Source of the DNA: Thermoanaerobaculia bacterium
GTDB taxonomy: Bacteria > Acidobacteriota > Thermoanaerobaculia > Multivoradales > JAHEKO01
NCBI GenBank assembly: GCA_945787575.1
Contig: CALZKB010000009.1
Location: forward strand, 1-38,162
Length of the DNA stretch: 38,162 nt
Reading direction: 5' to 3'
The translations under genes and the position numbers were made by a program. Position 1 is the first letter of the stretch. The number at the start of each line of letters is the position of its first letter. Under the pieces are notes generated by a model. That model searched no databases, was not told where the DNA came from, and saw only the letters and a list, made by a program, of their open reading frames with translations. Below are positions 1 through 7,466 of the stretch, one piece after another.

Positions 1-1799
1 CCCACCTTGCCGAACACGGTCTCGACCTCCGGAAAGGAGCGGATGATCTTGTCGGTCTGCTGAACGATCTCCCGCGCCTTGGTGATCGAGATGCCGGGAA
101 AAGTCGTCGGCATGTAGAGCAGGTCCCCCTCCCAGAGAGGAGGCATGAACTCCGAGCCGATGTGTTGCAGCGGAATTACCGTCAGCGCTAGAACGATCAG
201 CATCAGGACGATGACCTGCCAGCGCCACCGCAACGCCCAGTTCAGGACCGGAGTGTAGAGAAATCGCAGAACGCGGGAGACCGGATGGCGCTTTTCGCTC
301 AAGATCTTGCCCCTGACGAACCAGAACATCAGAACGGGGACGACGGTCACGGCGAGCACCGCCGAGATCGCCATGGCGTACGTCTTGGTGAACGCCAGCG
401 GCTTGAACAGACGCCCCTCCTGGGCCTCCAGGGTGAAGATCGGCATGAAAGAGACGGTGATCACGAGGAGGGTGAAGAACAGGGTCGGCCCGACCTCCTG
501 GGCCGAACGCATGATGATCTCCAGGTGGGAACGCTTCCCTCGCCATTCTTCGTAGTGCTTGTGGGCGTTCTCGACCATGATCACCGCCGCATCCACCAAC
601 ACGCCGATGGAGATGGCGATGCCACCCAACGACATGATGTTGGCCCCCAGGCCCTGGAGCTTCATGATCACCAGGGCGAGCAGAATCGAGACTGGAATCG
701 AAACGATGGCGACGAAAGCCGAGCGGAAGTGGAAGAGGAACACCAGGCAGACGAGCGCCACGACGATCGATTCCTCGATCAGGGTGTGGACCAGAGTTTC
801 GACCGAGCGCTCGATGAGACCGGTGCGGTCGTAGGCCACCGAGATCTCGACGTCGTCCGGCAGCCCGGCCTCGAGCTCTTCCAAACGCTCTTTGACCCGG
901 GCGATCGTCGACAGCGTGTCGGCGCCCCAGCGCACCACGACCACACCACCGACCGTTTCGCCCTCGCCGTTCCAGTCGGCCAATCCCCGCCGGATCTCGG
1001 GCCCGATCGTCACATTGGCGACGTCCTTGAGGACGATCGGCACCCCGCCGGGGCCGCTTCCCAGGACCGCCAACTCGAGATCCCGGATGTCCTTGACGTA
1101 GCCGCGCCCCCTCACCATGAACTCTCGTTCCGACATCTCGACGAGGCGTCCGCCGACCTCGATGTTCGAGCGTTTGATCGCGTGGATGACGGCCTGGAGC
1201 GGCAGCTGGTAGGCGCGCAGCCGGACCGGATCGACCTCGACCTGGTACTGGCGCACGAAGCCGCCGATCGACGCGACCTCGGCAACCCCTTCCACCGAGG
1301 AGAGGCCGTACTTGAGGTACCAGTCCTGATAGCTCCTCAAGTCGGCAAGCGACTGCTGGTCGGAGTTGAGGGTGTACATGAAAGCCCAGCCCACCCCCGT
1401 CGCGTCGGGTCCCAGCTGCGGTGAGACGCCCTGAGGCAGGTCCCTGGTGAGGCCGGACAGGTACTCCAAGACCCGGGAGCGAGCCCAGTAGAGGTCCGTT
1501 CCGTCTTCGAAGATGATGTAGACGAACGAGAACCCGAAGAAGGAATAGCCGCGCACCACCTTGGCGTAGGGCACCGCCAGCATCTTGGTGGTGATCGGGT
1601 AGGTGACTTGATCCTCGATGACCTGCGGCGCCTGGCCGGGGAACTCCGTGAAAATGATCACCTGGACGTCGGAGAGATCCGGGATCGCGTCGATCCGCGT
1701 CTCCTTGACCGCCCACACCCCCGCGAGGATGGCGAGGACGAGACCGACCGTGACCAGGAGCTGGTTCTTGAGCGACCACTCGATCAGCTTAGTGAGCAT
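1..1799 (-). CDS. cusA: CusA-type Cu(I)/Ag(I) RND efflux pump, N-terminal part
   Basis: This is the inner-membrane pump of a heavy-metal RND tripartite system, which drives metal from periplasm or cytoplasm through CusC using the proton gradient. About 599 residues are visible; the family is about 1,040 long, so the C-terminal 40% lies beyond the left edge. Translation starts MLTKLIEWSLKNQLL, with a first membrane helix at about residues 14-30. The TM4 motif reads GGIAIAIGVLVDAAVIMVEN, close to the Cu/Ag (HME4) subgroup motif (GAMVDAA-type) and unlike the Zn/Co/Ni subgroups. The porter-domain sequence (DPVRLRAYQLPLQAV, VVVRWGADTL) also fits CusA/SilA. The ATG lies 11 bases inside the end of the adaptor gene and has a GAGGAG ribosome site, so the two are translationally coupled. 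Family assignment is firm; Cu/Ag specificity is inferred from the motif. Confidence 0.95.
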   Translation of the reverse strand, partial: MLTKLIEWSLKNQLLVTVGLVLAILAGVWAVKETRIDAIPDLSDVQVIIFTEFPGQAPQVIEDQVTYPITTKMLAVPYAKVVRGYSFFGFSFVYIIFEDGTDLYWARSRVLEYLSGLTRDLPQGVSPQLGPDATGVGWAFMYTLNSDQQSLADLRSYQDWYLKYGLSSVEGVAEVASIGGFVRQYQVEVDPVRLRAYQLPLQAVIHAIKRSNIEVGGRLVEMSEREFMVRGRGYVKDIRDLELAVLGSGPGGVPIVLKDVANVTIGPEIRRGLADWNGEGETVGGVVVVRWGADTLSTIARVKERLEELEAGLPDDVEISVAYDRTGLIERSVETLVHTLIEESIVVALVCLVFLFHFRSAFVAIVSIPVSILLALVIMKLQGLGANIMSLGGIAISIGVLVDAAVIMVENAHKHYEEWRGKRSHLEIIMRSAQEVGPTLFFTLLVITVSFMPIFTLEAQEGRLFKPLAFTKTYAMAISAVLAVTVVPVLMFWFVRGKILSEKRHPVSRVLRFLYTPVLNWALRWRWQVIVLMLIVLALTVIPLQHIGSEFMPPLWEGDLLYMPTTFPGISITKAREIVQQTDKIIRSFPEVETVFGKV

Positions 1800-3294
1800 G
1801 TCCGCTCTCCTCGCGATCGGCCATCGCCGTCCGGCGCTGAGCGATCATCTTTTGAATCGCCTCCTGCAAGTTCGCCTCGGAGTCGATCAGGAACTGAGCG
1901 GAGGTGACCACCCGCTCTCCCTCTTCGAGCCCCTCCAGAACCTCGACGTACTCTGCCCCTTGGTGGCCGAGCGAAACCGCTCGCGGGGCGAAGCGGCCTT
2001 CGCCCAGATCCACGACGACGACGTTGCGCTGCCCGGTGCGCAGAACCGCCAGTGACGGCACGGTGAGCGCTTCCTCGGCGGCGACGGGCTGGAAGATGAC
2101 GGTGGCAAACATGCCGGCCCGAAGCCGCCTGCCCGGGTTGGGCATCTCGAGCTTGACCCGGAGTGTCCGCGTCTTCTCCGAGAATTCGGGCTCGATGAAC
2201 CGAACCGTGCCGCGGAAGGTCTCACCCGGGAAATAGGTGAAGGTCACCTCGGCCGGAGTTCGCTCGCGAATCCACGCCACCTGATCTTCGAAGATCTCGA
2301 CCGAGAGCCAGAGCGAGGAGAGGTTGGCGATGTGGTAGGTCTCCATGCCCGGCCGGACGGCCATCCCCTCCAACCCCGGCATCCGCTTCATCACCAGGCC
2401 GCTCGACGGCGCGACGACCTTGAGAGTACGGAAGATCTCGCCGGTCTCCTCGAGGCGAGCGATCTGGTCGGCTCCGATGTCCCAGAACGTGAGCCGGGTC
2501 CGGGCTGCATCCACCAGCGCCTCGGCCCGACGACCGGCGTCGCCGGCCAAGCTGTCGAACTTCTTCGCGTACTCCATGGCCGACAGCAGCTCCTGCTCGG
2601 TCTGCACAAGCTCCGGTGAGTAGATCTCGAAGAGTGGCTGGCCCTTCCTCACGGGCTCACCGACGTAGTTGACGTAGACCTTCTCTACCCAGCCGGTGTA
2701 CTTCGTCGTCACCGTGACCATGCGCTCCTGGTCGTATTCCAAGTACCCCACGGTGCGAACCTGATGGGTGAGATCGCGCCGCTCGACGAGGGCGCTTTGG
2801 ACGTTCATATTCTGGACGACGGCGGGGTCGATCGATACGATCGTGCCCGCGCCTATCGCCCGCTCCGCCTCGTCGGCGTAGACGGGGATGTAGTCCATAC
2901 CCATCTCGTCTTGCGCCGGCACCGGCGAGGTGATCGTCGCGTCCATCGGATTGCGGTAGAAGAGGATCTCGCGCTCGCCACCGGCGGCGGGGCCGGCTTC
3001 GTCGGCGTAGACGGGGATGTAGTCCATGCCCATCTCGTCCTGTGCCGGCACCGGCGAGGTGATCGTCGCGTCCATCGGGTTGCGATAGAAGAGAATCTCG
3101 CGCTCGCCGTTGCCCTCCGGCGTCATGGACTCCGATCGGTGGCCGCGGTGGGCCTGTAACCAGGAGTCCAACGGATGGATGTTCAGCGGATCGAAGAACA
3201 GGGTGTAGAAGAGCAGGAAGCTACCCGCGACCCACAGTATCGGTGGGAGCCACCGTCGTGCTCCGCCACTTGTTCGGTTGCTTTCGTTGGTCAT
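1789..3294 (-). CDS. cusB: CusB-like periplasmic adaptor with a duplicated metal-binding domain
   Basis: This 501-residue membrane-fusion protein links the RND pump to the outer-membrane channel. An N-terminal membrane anchor or signal lies at about 14-33. It is followed by two tandem copies of a CusB-type heavy-metal-binding domain (about 63-98 and 106-141). Each copy carries YRNPMDATITSPVPAQ and then GMDYIPVY: the methionine-rich form without the cysteines of the CPMHP-type version. The adaptor core follows, with a barrel-sandwich half reading YTGWVEKVYVNYVGEPVRKG, a helical hairpin around 215-270, a beta-barrel (VEIFEDQVAWIRE), and a C-terminal domain (GQRNVVVVDLGEGRF). Most relatives have one metal-binding copy, so the duplication is unusual. 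The ATG overlaps the cusC stop by four bases (ATGA) and has a GGAG ribosome site. Confidence 0.93.
   Translation of the reverse strand: MTNESNRTSGGARRWLPPILWVAGSFLLFYTLFFDPLNIHPLDSWLQAHRGHRSESMTPEGNGEREILFYRNPMDATITSPVPAQDEMGMDYIPVYADEAGPAAGGEREILFYRNPMDATITSPVPAQDEMGMDYIPVYADEAERAIGAGTIVSIDPAVVQNMNVQSALVERRDLTHQVRTVGYLEYDQERMVTVTTKYTGWVEKVYVNYVGEPVRKGQPLFEIYSPELVQTEQELLSAMEYAKKFDSLAGDAGRRAEALVDAARTRLTFWDIGADQIARLEETGEIFRTLKVVAPSSGLVMKRMPGLEGMAVRPGMETYHIANLSSLWLSVEIFEDQVAWIRERTPAEVTFTYFPGETFRGTVRFIEPEFSEKTRTLRVKLEMPNPGRRLRAGMFATVIFQPVAAEEALTVPSLAVLRTGQRNVVVVDLGEGRFAPRAVSLGHQGAEYVEVLEGLEEGERVVTSAQFLIDSEANLQEAIQKMIAQRRTAMADREESGHAH
2871..3108 (-). repeat. Intragenic tandem duplication encoding two identical metal-binding domains
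   Basis: Two 109-base copies (2871-2979 and 3000-3108, period 129) lie within cusB. They differ at six positions by eye, all silent third-codon changes, so the 36-37 encoded residues are identical. The 20-base linker encodes a Gly/Ala/Pro-rich spacer. Confidence 0.92.
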
Positions 3295-4691
3295 GACTCC
3301 AATCGCTCCGTCGTCGTGGTATCAGCCTGAAGAGAGTCGCCGAGAGCACCCTCGAGCTTCGCGAGGCCAATCAGATAGTCGGTCTTGGCTCGTGCAACTG
3401 CGGTCTGGGCTTCGAACAGCACGTGCTCGGCGTCCAACAGGTCGAGGGCATTCAAGGTGCCCGAGACATAGCCCGCCTGGGCCGACTCGAGGGCCTCCTC
3501 GGCCTGGACGATCAGGAGGTCTTCGACCAGGCGCAGCTGCCTCCAACTGAGAGGCACCTGTTGGGTCAGGTCGCCGATCGTCGCCTGAATACTCGCGACG
3601 AGGTCTCGTTTGGCCTCTTCGGTGGCGGTTTGGAGCTCGATCGCCTCTTCGACGCCGGCCGCCAGCTTCTTTCGCCGGACCGGCAGGGTGATCCCGCCCT
3701 GGATTCCCAGGATGTCGTCGCCGTTGTCCTCCGGTGGCTGCAGCCGACCGGGCGTGTCATTGCGCGAGTCGACCAGTGTGTAGGTGAGGCCGACCTTGAA
3801 GTCCGGCCGGTAACCCTTCTCGGCCAGTTGGGCAAGGGTCTCCGCGCGAGAGATCATGGCGTCCGCCGCGTCGAGCTCGGGCCGAGAGCGAAGAGCGGTC
3901 ACCACAAGCTGCTCGAGATTCAGCGGAACCTCCGCCGCTTCGGGTGGCAACTTCGGCTGCAGCCGCGGAAGTGAAGCCAGGGTCGAGCGGTCGCGTAGGG
4001 TATTGATCTGCGCCGCGACCGCCACTCGTCTCGCTTCGATATCCAGCAGCTTCTTCTCGACCCGCGTGATCTCGGCTTGCAGTTTCACTACACCCAGGCC
4101 GGAACCAACACCCGTCGAATAGCGGCCCCTCGCAATCTCTTCGTGCTGCAACAGGTGGATCCGAAACTCCCCGGTGATCTCCTGATAGCGGTCGAGGAAG
4201 GCGATCTCGTAGTAGAGACGTCGGGATTCGGTCACGAGCGTCAATCGTTTGGCGTCGACCTCCGCCTCCAGCGCGGTGGCCGCATAGAGAGCTGCCTGCT
4301 CCTTGAGAGCGAGCTTCCCGAACCAGGGTAGTCCCTGGGAGACGCTAGCCGAAAGACGCTGCGGTCCGGTGCGGGTCTCCGGGGTTTCCAAGAACGCGGT
4401 CAGACTGGCCACGGGATCCGGGAACGCCTTGACTTGGGGTGCCCGGAGCGCTGCCGCTCGGGCTCGTGCCTCGGCGGCTGCCACTCCGGGGTTGCGCTGC
4501 AGGATTTCCTCCACCAGCTCCCGCAGGCCGAGATCTTCGATGTTCTCCTGAATCCGCTTCGGGCCGGAGACTCCAGGCAGGGCCATCGAGCCCGCCCGGT
4601 GACCGGCCGGCTCTCGAGGCGGTTCGGCCCCTGCTGCCGGCCAAGCCGCCAGCAGTGCGATTACCGCAATACAGTGTTTCCCAAAACGCAT
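3291..4691 (-). CDS. cusC: CusC/TolC-like outer-membrane efflux channel
   Basis: This 466-residue outer-membrane factor completes the tripartite metal pump. The start chosen is MRFGKHCIAVIALLAAWPAAGA, a clean signal peptide with a GGAGGAG ribosome site seven bases upstream; the longer frame from 4751 only adds a basic tail. Two TolC repeats are visible. One covers about residues 55-235 (LVEEILQRNPGVAAAEARARAAALR, then PDPVASLTAFLETPETRTGPQRL). The second covers about 255-455 (LVVTALRSRPELDAADAMISRAETLAQLAEKG). SVSQGLPWFGKLALK and GGITLPVRRKKLAAGVEEA are typical of CusC/CzcC-type proteins. It is the first structural pump gene in the order C-B-A. An 80-base gap separates it from the small exported protein upstream, and both are probably on one transcript. 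Confidence 0.93.
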   Translation of the reverse strand: MRFGKHCIAVIALLAAWPAAGAEPPREPAGHRAGSMALPGVSGPKRIQENIEDLGLRELVEEILQRNPGVAAAEARARAAALRAPQVKAFPDPVASLTAFLETPETRTGPQRLSASVSQGLPWFGKLALKEQAALYAATALEAEVDAKRLTLVTESRRLYYEIAFLDRYQEITGEFRIHLLQHEEIARGRYSTGVGSGLGVVKLQAEITRVEKKLLDIEARRVAVAAQINTLRDRSTLASLPRLQPKLPPEAAEVPLNLEQLVVTALRSRPELDAADAMISRAETLAQLAEKGYRPDFKVGLTYTLVDSRNDTPGRLQPPEDNGDDILGIQGGITLPVRRKKLAAGVEEAIELQTATEEAKRDLVASIQATIGDLTQQVPLSWRQLRLVEDLLIVQAEEALESAQAGYVSGTLNALDLLDAEHVLFEAQTAVARAKTDYLIGLAKLEGALGDSLQADTTTTERLES

Positions 4692-4771
4692 GAGACTCCT
4701 CCAAGAGAGAATCCGTGGTCGTCCGGACCGCTCCACGGAGCGACCCGACACAGCTCTCTTCTAGAGGGGAA

Positions 4772-5161
4772 TCAGAGGAGAAACGACGAGAACAGGGTGT
4801 AACGCCCGAGATCGTGCAAGAGGAACGCATCGGCCGGCGCGGAGTGCGGCGGCAGTGCCGACGGCGGTGTCACCACCCGGAGATCCGTGACCTCGAGAGC
4901 CTCGGGAAGCTGGGAGGTCTCCAAGGCCAACGCCGGCATCGGCTCCGGGGCTGACCTGACGGCACAGCAGTCCATGGACGTCTCGTCGCTGTCGTGGCAC
5001 ATCGAGGGACCCATGGAGCCTGTCCTCTCGGTCTCAGGGGCCATCTCGGGCATGGCGCAGTGCGACGTCATCGGACCGAGCTCACCACAGGCCCACACGG
5101 CGGGCGCCGCCAGGAGTAGAACGCCAACGCAGGCGGTGGTGAAAAGGCTCCGACGTCTCAT
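4772..5161 (-). CDS. Small exported Met/Cys/His-rich protein leading the cus operon
   Basis: This predicted 129-residue protein begins MRRRSLFTTACVGVLLLAAPAVWA, a signal peptide. The mature N-terminal part (CGELGPMTSHCAMPEMAPE, then SMGPSMCHDSDETSMDCCAV) is dense in Met, Cys and His, which suits soft-metal binding. The C-terminal half is Pro/Ala/Leu-rich and ends RYTLFSSFLL. The frame could start earlier, at 5212, but that would bury the signal peptide behind a basic extension. No strong ribosome site precedes 5161; a TATGAT box ends nine bases upstream, so the message may be nearly leaderless. Position directly before cusCBA suggests a periplasmic copper/silver carrier or sensor accessory. 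I do not recognise a named family; periplasmic metal binding is inferred from composition and context only. Confidence 0.72.
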   Translation of the reverse strand: MRRRSLFTTACVGVLLLAAPAVWACGELGPMTSHCAMPEMAPETERTGSMGPSMCHDSDETSMDCCAVRSAPEPMPALALETSQLPEALEVTDLRVVTPPSALPPHSAPADAFLLHDLGRYTLFSSFLL

Positions 5162-5170
5162 GGGTAGGGG

Positions 5171-5199
5171 ATCATACACCTTGCAAGCTCTCTTACGAA
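5171..5199 (-). promoter_or_regulatory. Candidate promoter of the cus operon
   Basis: On the minus strand TATGAT (5176-5171) resembles a -10 box. A weak TTCGTA (5199-5194) sits 17 bases upstream. The box ends nine bases before the chosen ATG at 5161. Only the -10 matches well. Confidence 0.35.
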
Positions 5200-5229
5200 G
5201 CGGAGCCGTCATACGGATTCAAACGATTC

Positions 5230-5273
5230 GAGTCGCCACCCTTCCGAGCTGGTGGTAGAGTCGCCACCTTCCG
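5230..5273. repeat. Direct repeats upstream of the cus promoter, possible operator
   Basis: GAGTCGCCACC plus TTCCG occurs twice: 5230-5246 (with one extra C) and 5258-5273, offset 28 bases. The spacer contains GGTGG, which can pair with CCACC of either copy. The repeats lie about 30-75 bases upstream of the candidate -35 region. That would suit a metal-responsive activator such as a CusR-like response regulator, but no regulator gene is in the window. Confidence 0.5.
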
Positions 5274-5312
5274 TCGCTCGGGCGCCGGTGTCGAGGGCCT
5301 CGAGAGCGATCC

Positions 5313-6206
5313 TCACTCGATTTCAGTCCCTGGCTCCCGTGGAATCTCGGCCTCGGGGAACGCCTCGAGCATCGTTCGAGTCAGCTGTTCGTAGCTCTCC
5401 CACCGCGCGAAATAGCTCACCGGAGCGTCGGGATTTGGCACGTGAGCGGCGACGACCCGGCCGGGACGAATCCGCTCGCGAACCATCGCGGCTCGCCATT
5501 CGCTCGACAGGAACCAGAACGGCAGGAGCGCCACGTCGGGGTCGGCGAGCAGCTCGAGATACGGCTCGAAGTCCTCGATGTTGGCCTCGGTGTCTCCGAA
5601 GTGCAGAAAGCGCTGGCTACCGAGAGTGACGACGAAACCGAGATTCTCTACCGGCGGATCGCGGCGGCCGTGGTGGAGGTTGAGGATCTCGAGTCCGATG
5701 CCCGCGACCTCCAGTCGCACGACCTCGCCCTCGGCCGGCAGCACTCCTTGCGCGCGGTCGAGGATCGAGCGGTCGGCGGTGAGCTCGCTGAGCCGGGCGA
5801 CCGCCTGGCGGGTGGAGACGAACCGGGCGGCCGGGTTCGCCGCTAGGAAGCGCACGACGGCGGCCGGGTCGAAATGGTCGCCGTGGAAGTGGGAAGCGAG
5901 CGCCAGATTGATCCCGGACCAGTCGCCGGTTCCCCGCTCGATCTGCCCGCGCAGGGTGTCGGGCACCGCCGGGTAGCCGGCGATGCCGCTCCCGAAGAGG
6001 GCGTCGATCAACACGCGATGGCCGGAGCCCTCCACCAGAAAGCCCTCGTTGGCCAGGTAGGTTACGGCCAGAACGTCGGCCGGTGCCAGGGTTGCCGGGG
6101 CGGTCGCGACCGGCGGTGGTGGGGTGGGGTCGAGGACGCGGTCGGCGCGGGGAGCGCAGGCGACGGCGAGCAGGGTCGCCAGGGCGGCGAGAGATCGTGT
6201 TCGCAT
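5313..6206 (-). CDS. Exported metallo-beta-lactamase-fold hydrolase, probable lipoprotein
   Basis: The 297-residue protein starts MRTRSLAALATLLAVAC, a lipoprotein-like signal with an imperfect lipobox (AVAC). A proline-rich linker follows. The MBL fold is shown by SHFHGDHFDP (HxHxDH metal motif at about 105-112), LHHGRRDPP (third ligand region) and FLHFGDTEANIEDF (bridging Asp region). It resembles the UlaG/RomA-like branch that acts on phosphoesters, lactones or lipids; the substrate cannot be told. The start at 6206 places it 14 bases after the alcohol dehydrogenase stop, so the pair is probably co-transcribed. A longer frame from 6248 would overlap that gene and hide the signal peptide. 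Family confidence is high, function low. Confidence 0.88.
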   Translation of the reverse strand: MRTRSLAALATLLAVACAPRADRVLDPTPPPPVATAPATLAPADVLAVTYLANEGFLVEGSGHRVLIDALFGSGIAGYPAVPDTLRGQIERGTGDWSGINLALASHFHGDHFDPAAVVRFLAANPAARFVSTRQAVARLSELTADRSILDRAQGVLPAEGEVVRLEVAGIGLEILNLHHGRRDPPVENLGFVVTLGSQRFLHFGDTEANIEDFEPYLELLADPDVALLPFWFLSSEWRAAMVRERIRPGRVVAAHVPNPDAPVSYFARWESYEQLTRTMLEAFPEAEIPREPGTEIE

Positions 6207-6220
6207 GGCGATTCGGATCG

Positions 6221-7267
6221 TCAGGGGTTCAAGAGAACCTTGGTGCACCCCTCGCGGCGCTCGGCGAACATCGTATAGGCCTCGGCGCCGGCGTCGAGGG
6301 ACAGCCGATGGGAGATGAGCGCGTCGAGATCGTAGCGGCCTTGGGCCACTACCGCGAGCGCCCGGTCGAGGTACCGGCGTGCCGAACAGCGGCCGGCGGT
6401 GTAGGTGAGGTTCTTGTCATAGGCCTCGCCGGGGGGGAAGGCGAAGCGTTCCTCGGTGTGCACGCCGACGGCCGCGATCGTGCCCCCCGAGCGGACCAGA
6501 TCGATCGCCAGCCTCGTCGCCTGCGGGCTTCCCACTGCTTCGACCACGGCGTCGGCCCCGCGGCCGTCGGTCGCGGCGGCCACGACCTCGACCGGGTCCT
6601 CGACCGTGGAGTCGAGGGCGTCAGCACCGTAGCCTCCGGCGAGGTGTAGGCGCGCCGCCAAGCGGTCGACCGCGAACACCCGCTCGGCGCCCAGCATCGA
6701 AGCGGCGACCACCGCCATCAGCCCTACCGGCCCGCAGCCGACGACGCAGACGGTGCTCCCCGGTCCGGCGCCGGCGCTCTCGGCGCCGAAGAAGCCGGTC
6801 GCCAGTACGTCGCCGGCCAGGAGCGCCAGCTCGAGCCGCGTCTCGTCTGGGACGCGGACGAGCGAGGTCGTGGCGAGCGGGATGCGCACGTACTCGGCCT
6901 GGCAGCCGTGGAGTCCGACCCCGTCTTCGACCCAACCGAGCAGCTGGCCGTGGTCGCATCGGGCGGTCAGTCCTTCGTCACAATAGAAGCAGCTGCCGCA
7001 GCTCGTCGTGAACGGACTCACCACTCGGTCTCCGACGGCCAGCCCGGAGACCTCGGAGCCGAGGTCGACGATCTCGCCCGCCAGCTCGTGCCCCATCACG
7101 GTGCCGACGTCGAGGCCGCGCTCGCGTCCATGGTAGACGTGCAGATCCGAACCACAGATTCCCGCCACGCCGACTCGGACGATCGCGTCACCCGGGAGCT
7201 CGATCTCGGGTGGATCGAGCGTTTCGACCCTCAGTTTCTCCACGCCTTGAAAGGTAAGGGCTCGCAT
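6221..7267 (-). CDS. Zinc-dependent alcohol dehydrogenase, MDR family
   Basis: This 348-residue cytosolic oxidoreductase probably interconverts an alcohol or polyol and a carbonyl using NAD(P). GICGSDLHVYHG gives the catalytic-zinc Cys, and GHELAGEIVDLGSEV the His/Glu pair. CGSCFYCDEGLTARC is the four-cysteine structural zinc site. The Rossmann part shows VCVVGCGPVGLMAV followed by the acidic-then-basic VDR, and DAVVEAVGSP is typical of the sorbitol/threonine dehydrogenase and formaldehyde dehydrogenase-like branches. The start is set at MRALTFQGVEKLRVE because that is where similarity to the family begins; the upstream extension to 7357 is basic and unlike the family. It is divergent from the PLP enzyme gene. 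The substrate is not predictable from the sequence. Confidence 0.92.
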   Translation of the reverse strand: MRALTFQGVEKLRVETLDPPEIELPGDAIVRVGVAGICGSDLHVYHGRERGLDVGTVMGHELAGEIVDLGSEVSGLAVGDRVVSPFTTSCGSCFYCDEGLTARCDHGQLLGWVEDGVGLHGCQAEYVRIPLATTSLVRVPDETRLELALLAGDVLATGFFGAESAGAGPGSTVCVVGCGPVGLMAVVAASMLGAERVFAVDRLAARLHLAGGYGADALDSTVEDPVEVVAAATDGRGADAVVEAVGSPQATRLAIDLVRSGGTIAAVGVHTEERFAFPPGEAYDKNLTYTAGRCSARRYLDRALAVVAQGRYDLDALISHRLSLDAGAEAYTMFAERREGCTKVLLNP

Positions 7268-7336
7268 CGGGTTCTTGTCGTCAGCTCGAGTAGAGGAGGG
7301 GGAATCTCGGTCACGTAGATCTCGAACCCGGCCCGC

Positions 7337-7416
7337 GGCGCGGTTTCGAGACGGCAAGGAAGTCTAGCGGACGTTGCCAGGCTCTCTTCGGCAACCGCGC
7401 CGAAGTTGCCGGCGCG
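7337..7416. promoter_or_regulatory. Overlapping inverted repeats in the divergent intergenic region
   Basis: In the 199-base divergent spacer, GGCGCGGTT (7337-7345) is complementary to AACCGCGCC (7393-7401). The latter overlaps a compact hairpin CGCGCCG-7-CGGCGCG (7396-7416). The two foldings exclude each other. No known riboswitch class was recognised. Confidence 0.35.
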
Positions 7417-7466
7417 CGGGCCGGCTTGTAGGGTGACTGCGAATCGCCCAGGAGGAAGCCAGTCCC

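Noticed and set aside
285-1424. A 379-residue frame on the plus strand opposite cusA
   Set aside because: The His/Asp/Arg-rich composition has no family motif, while the minus strand encodes a clear RND pump.
2871-3108. The cusB repeat as a simple assembly duplication
   Set aside because: The copies carry six silent differences, which a duplicated read or contig error would not produce.
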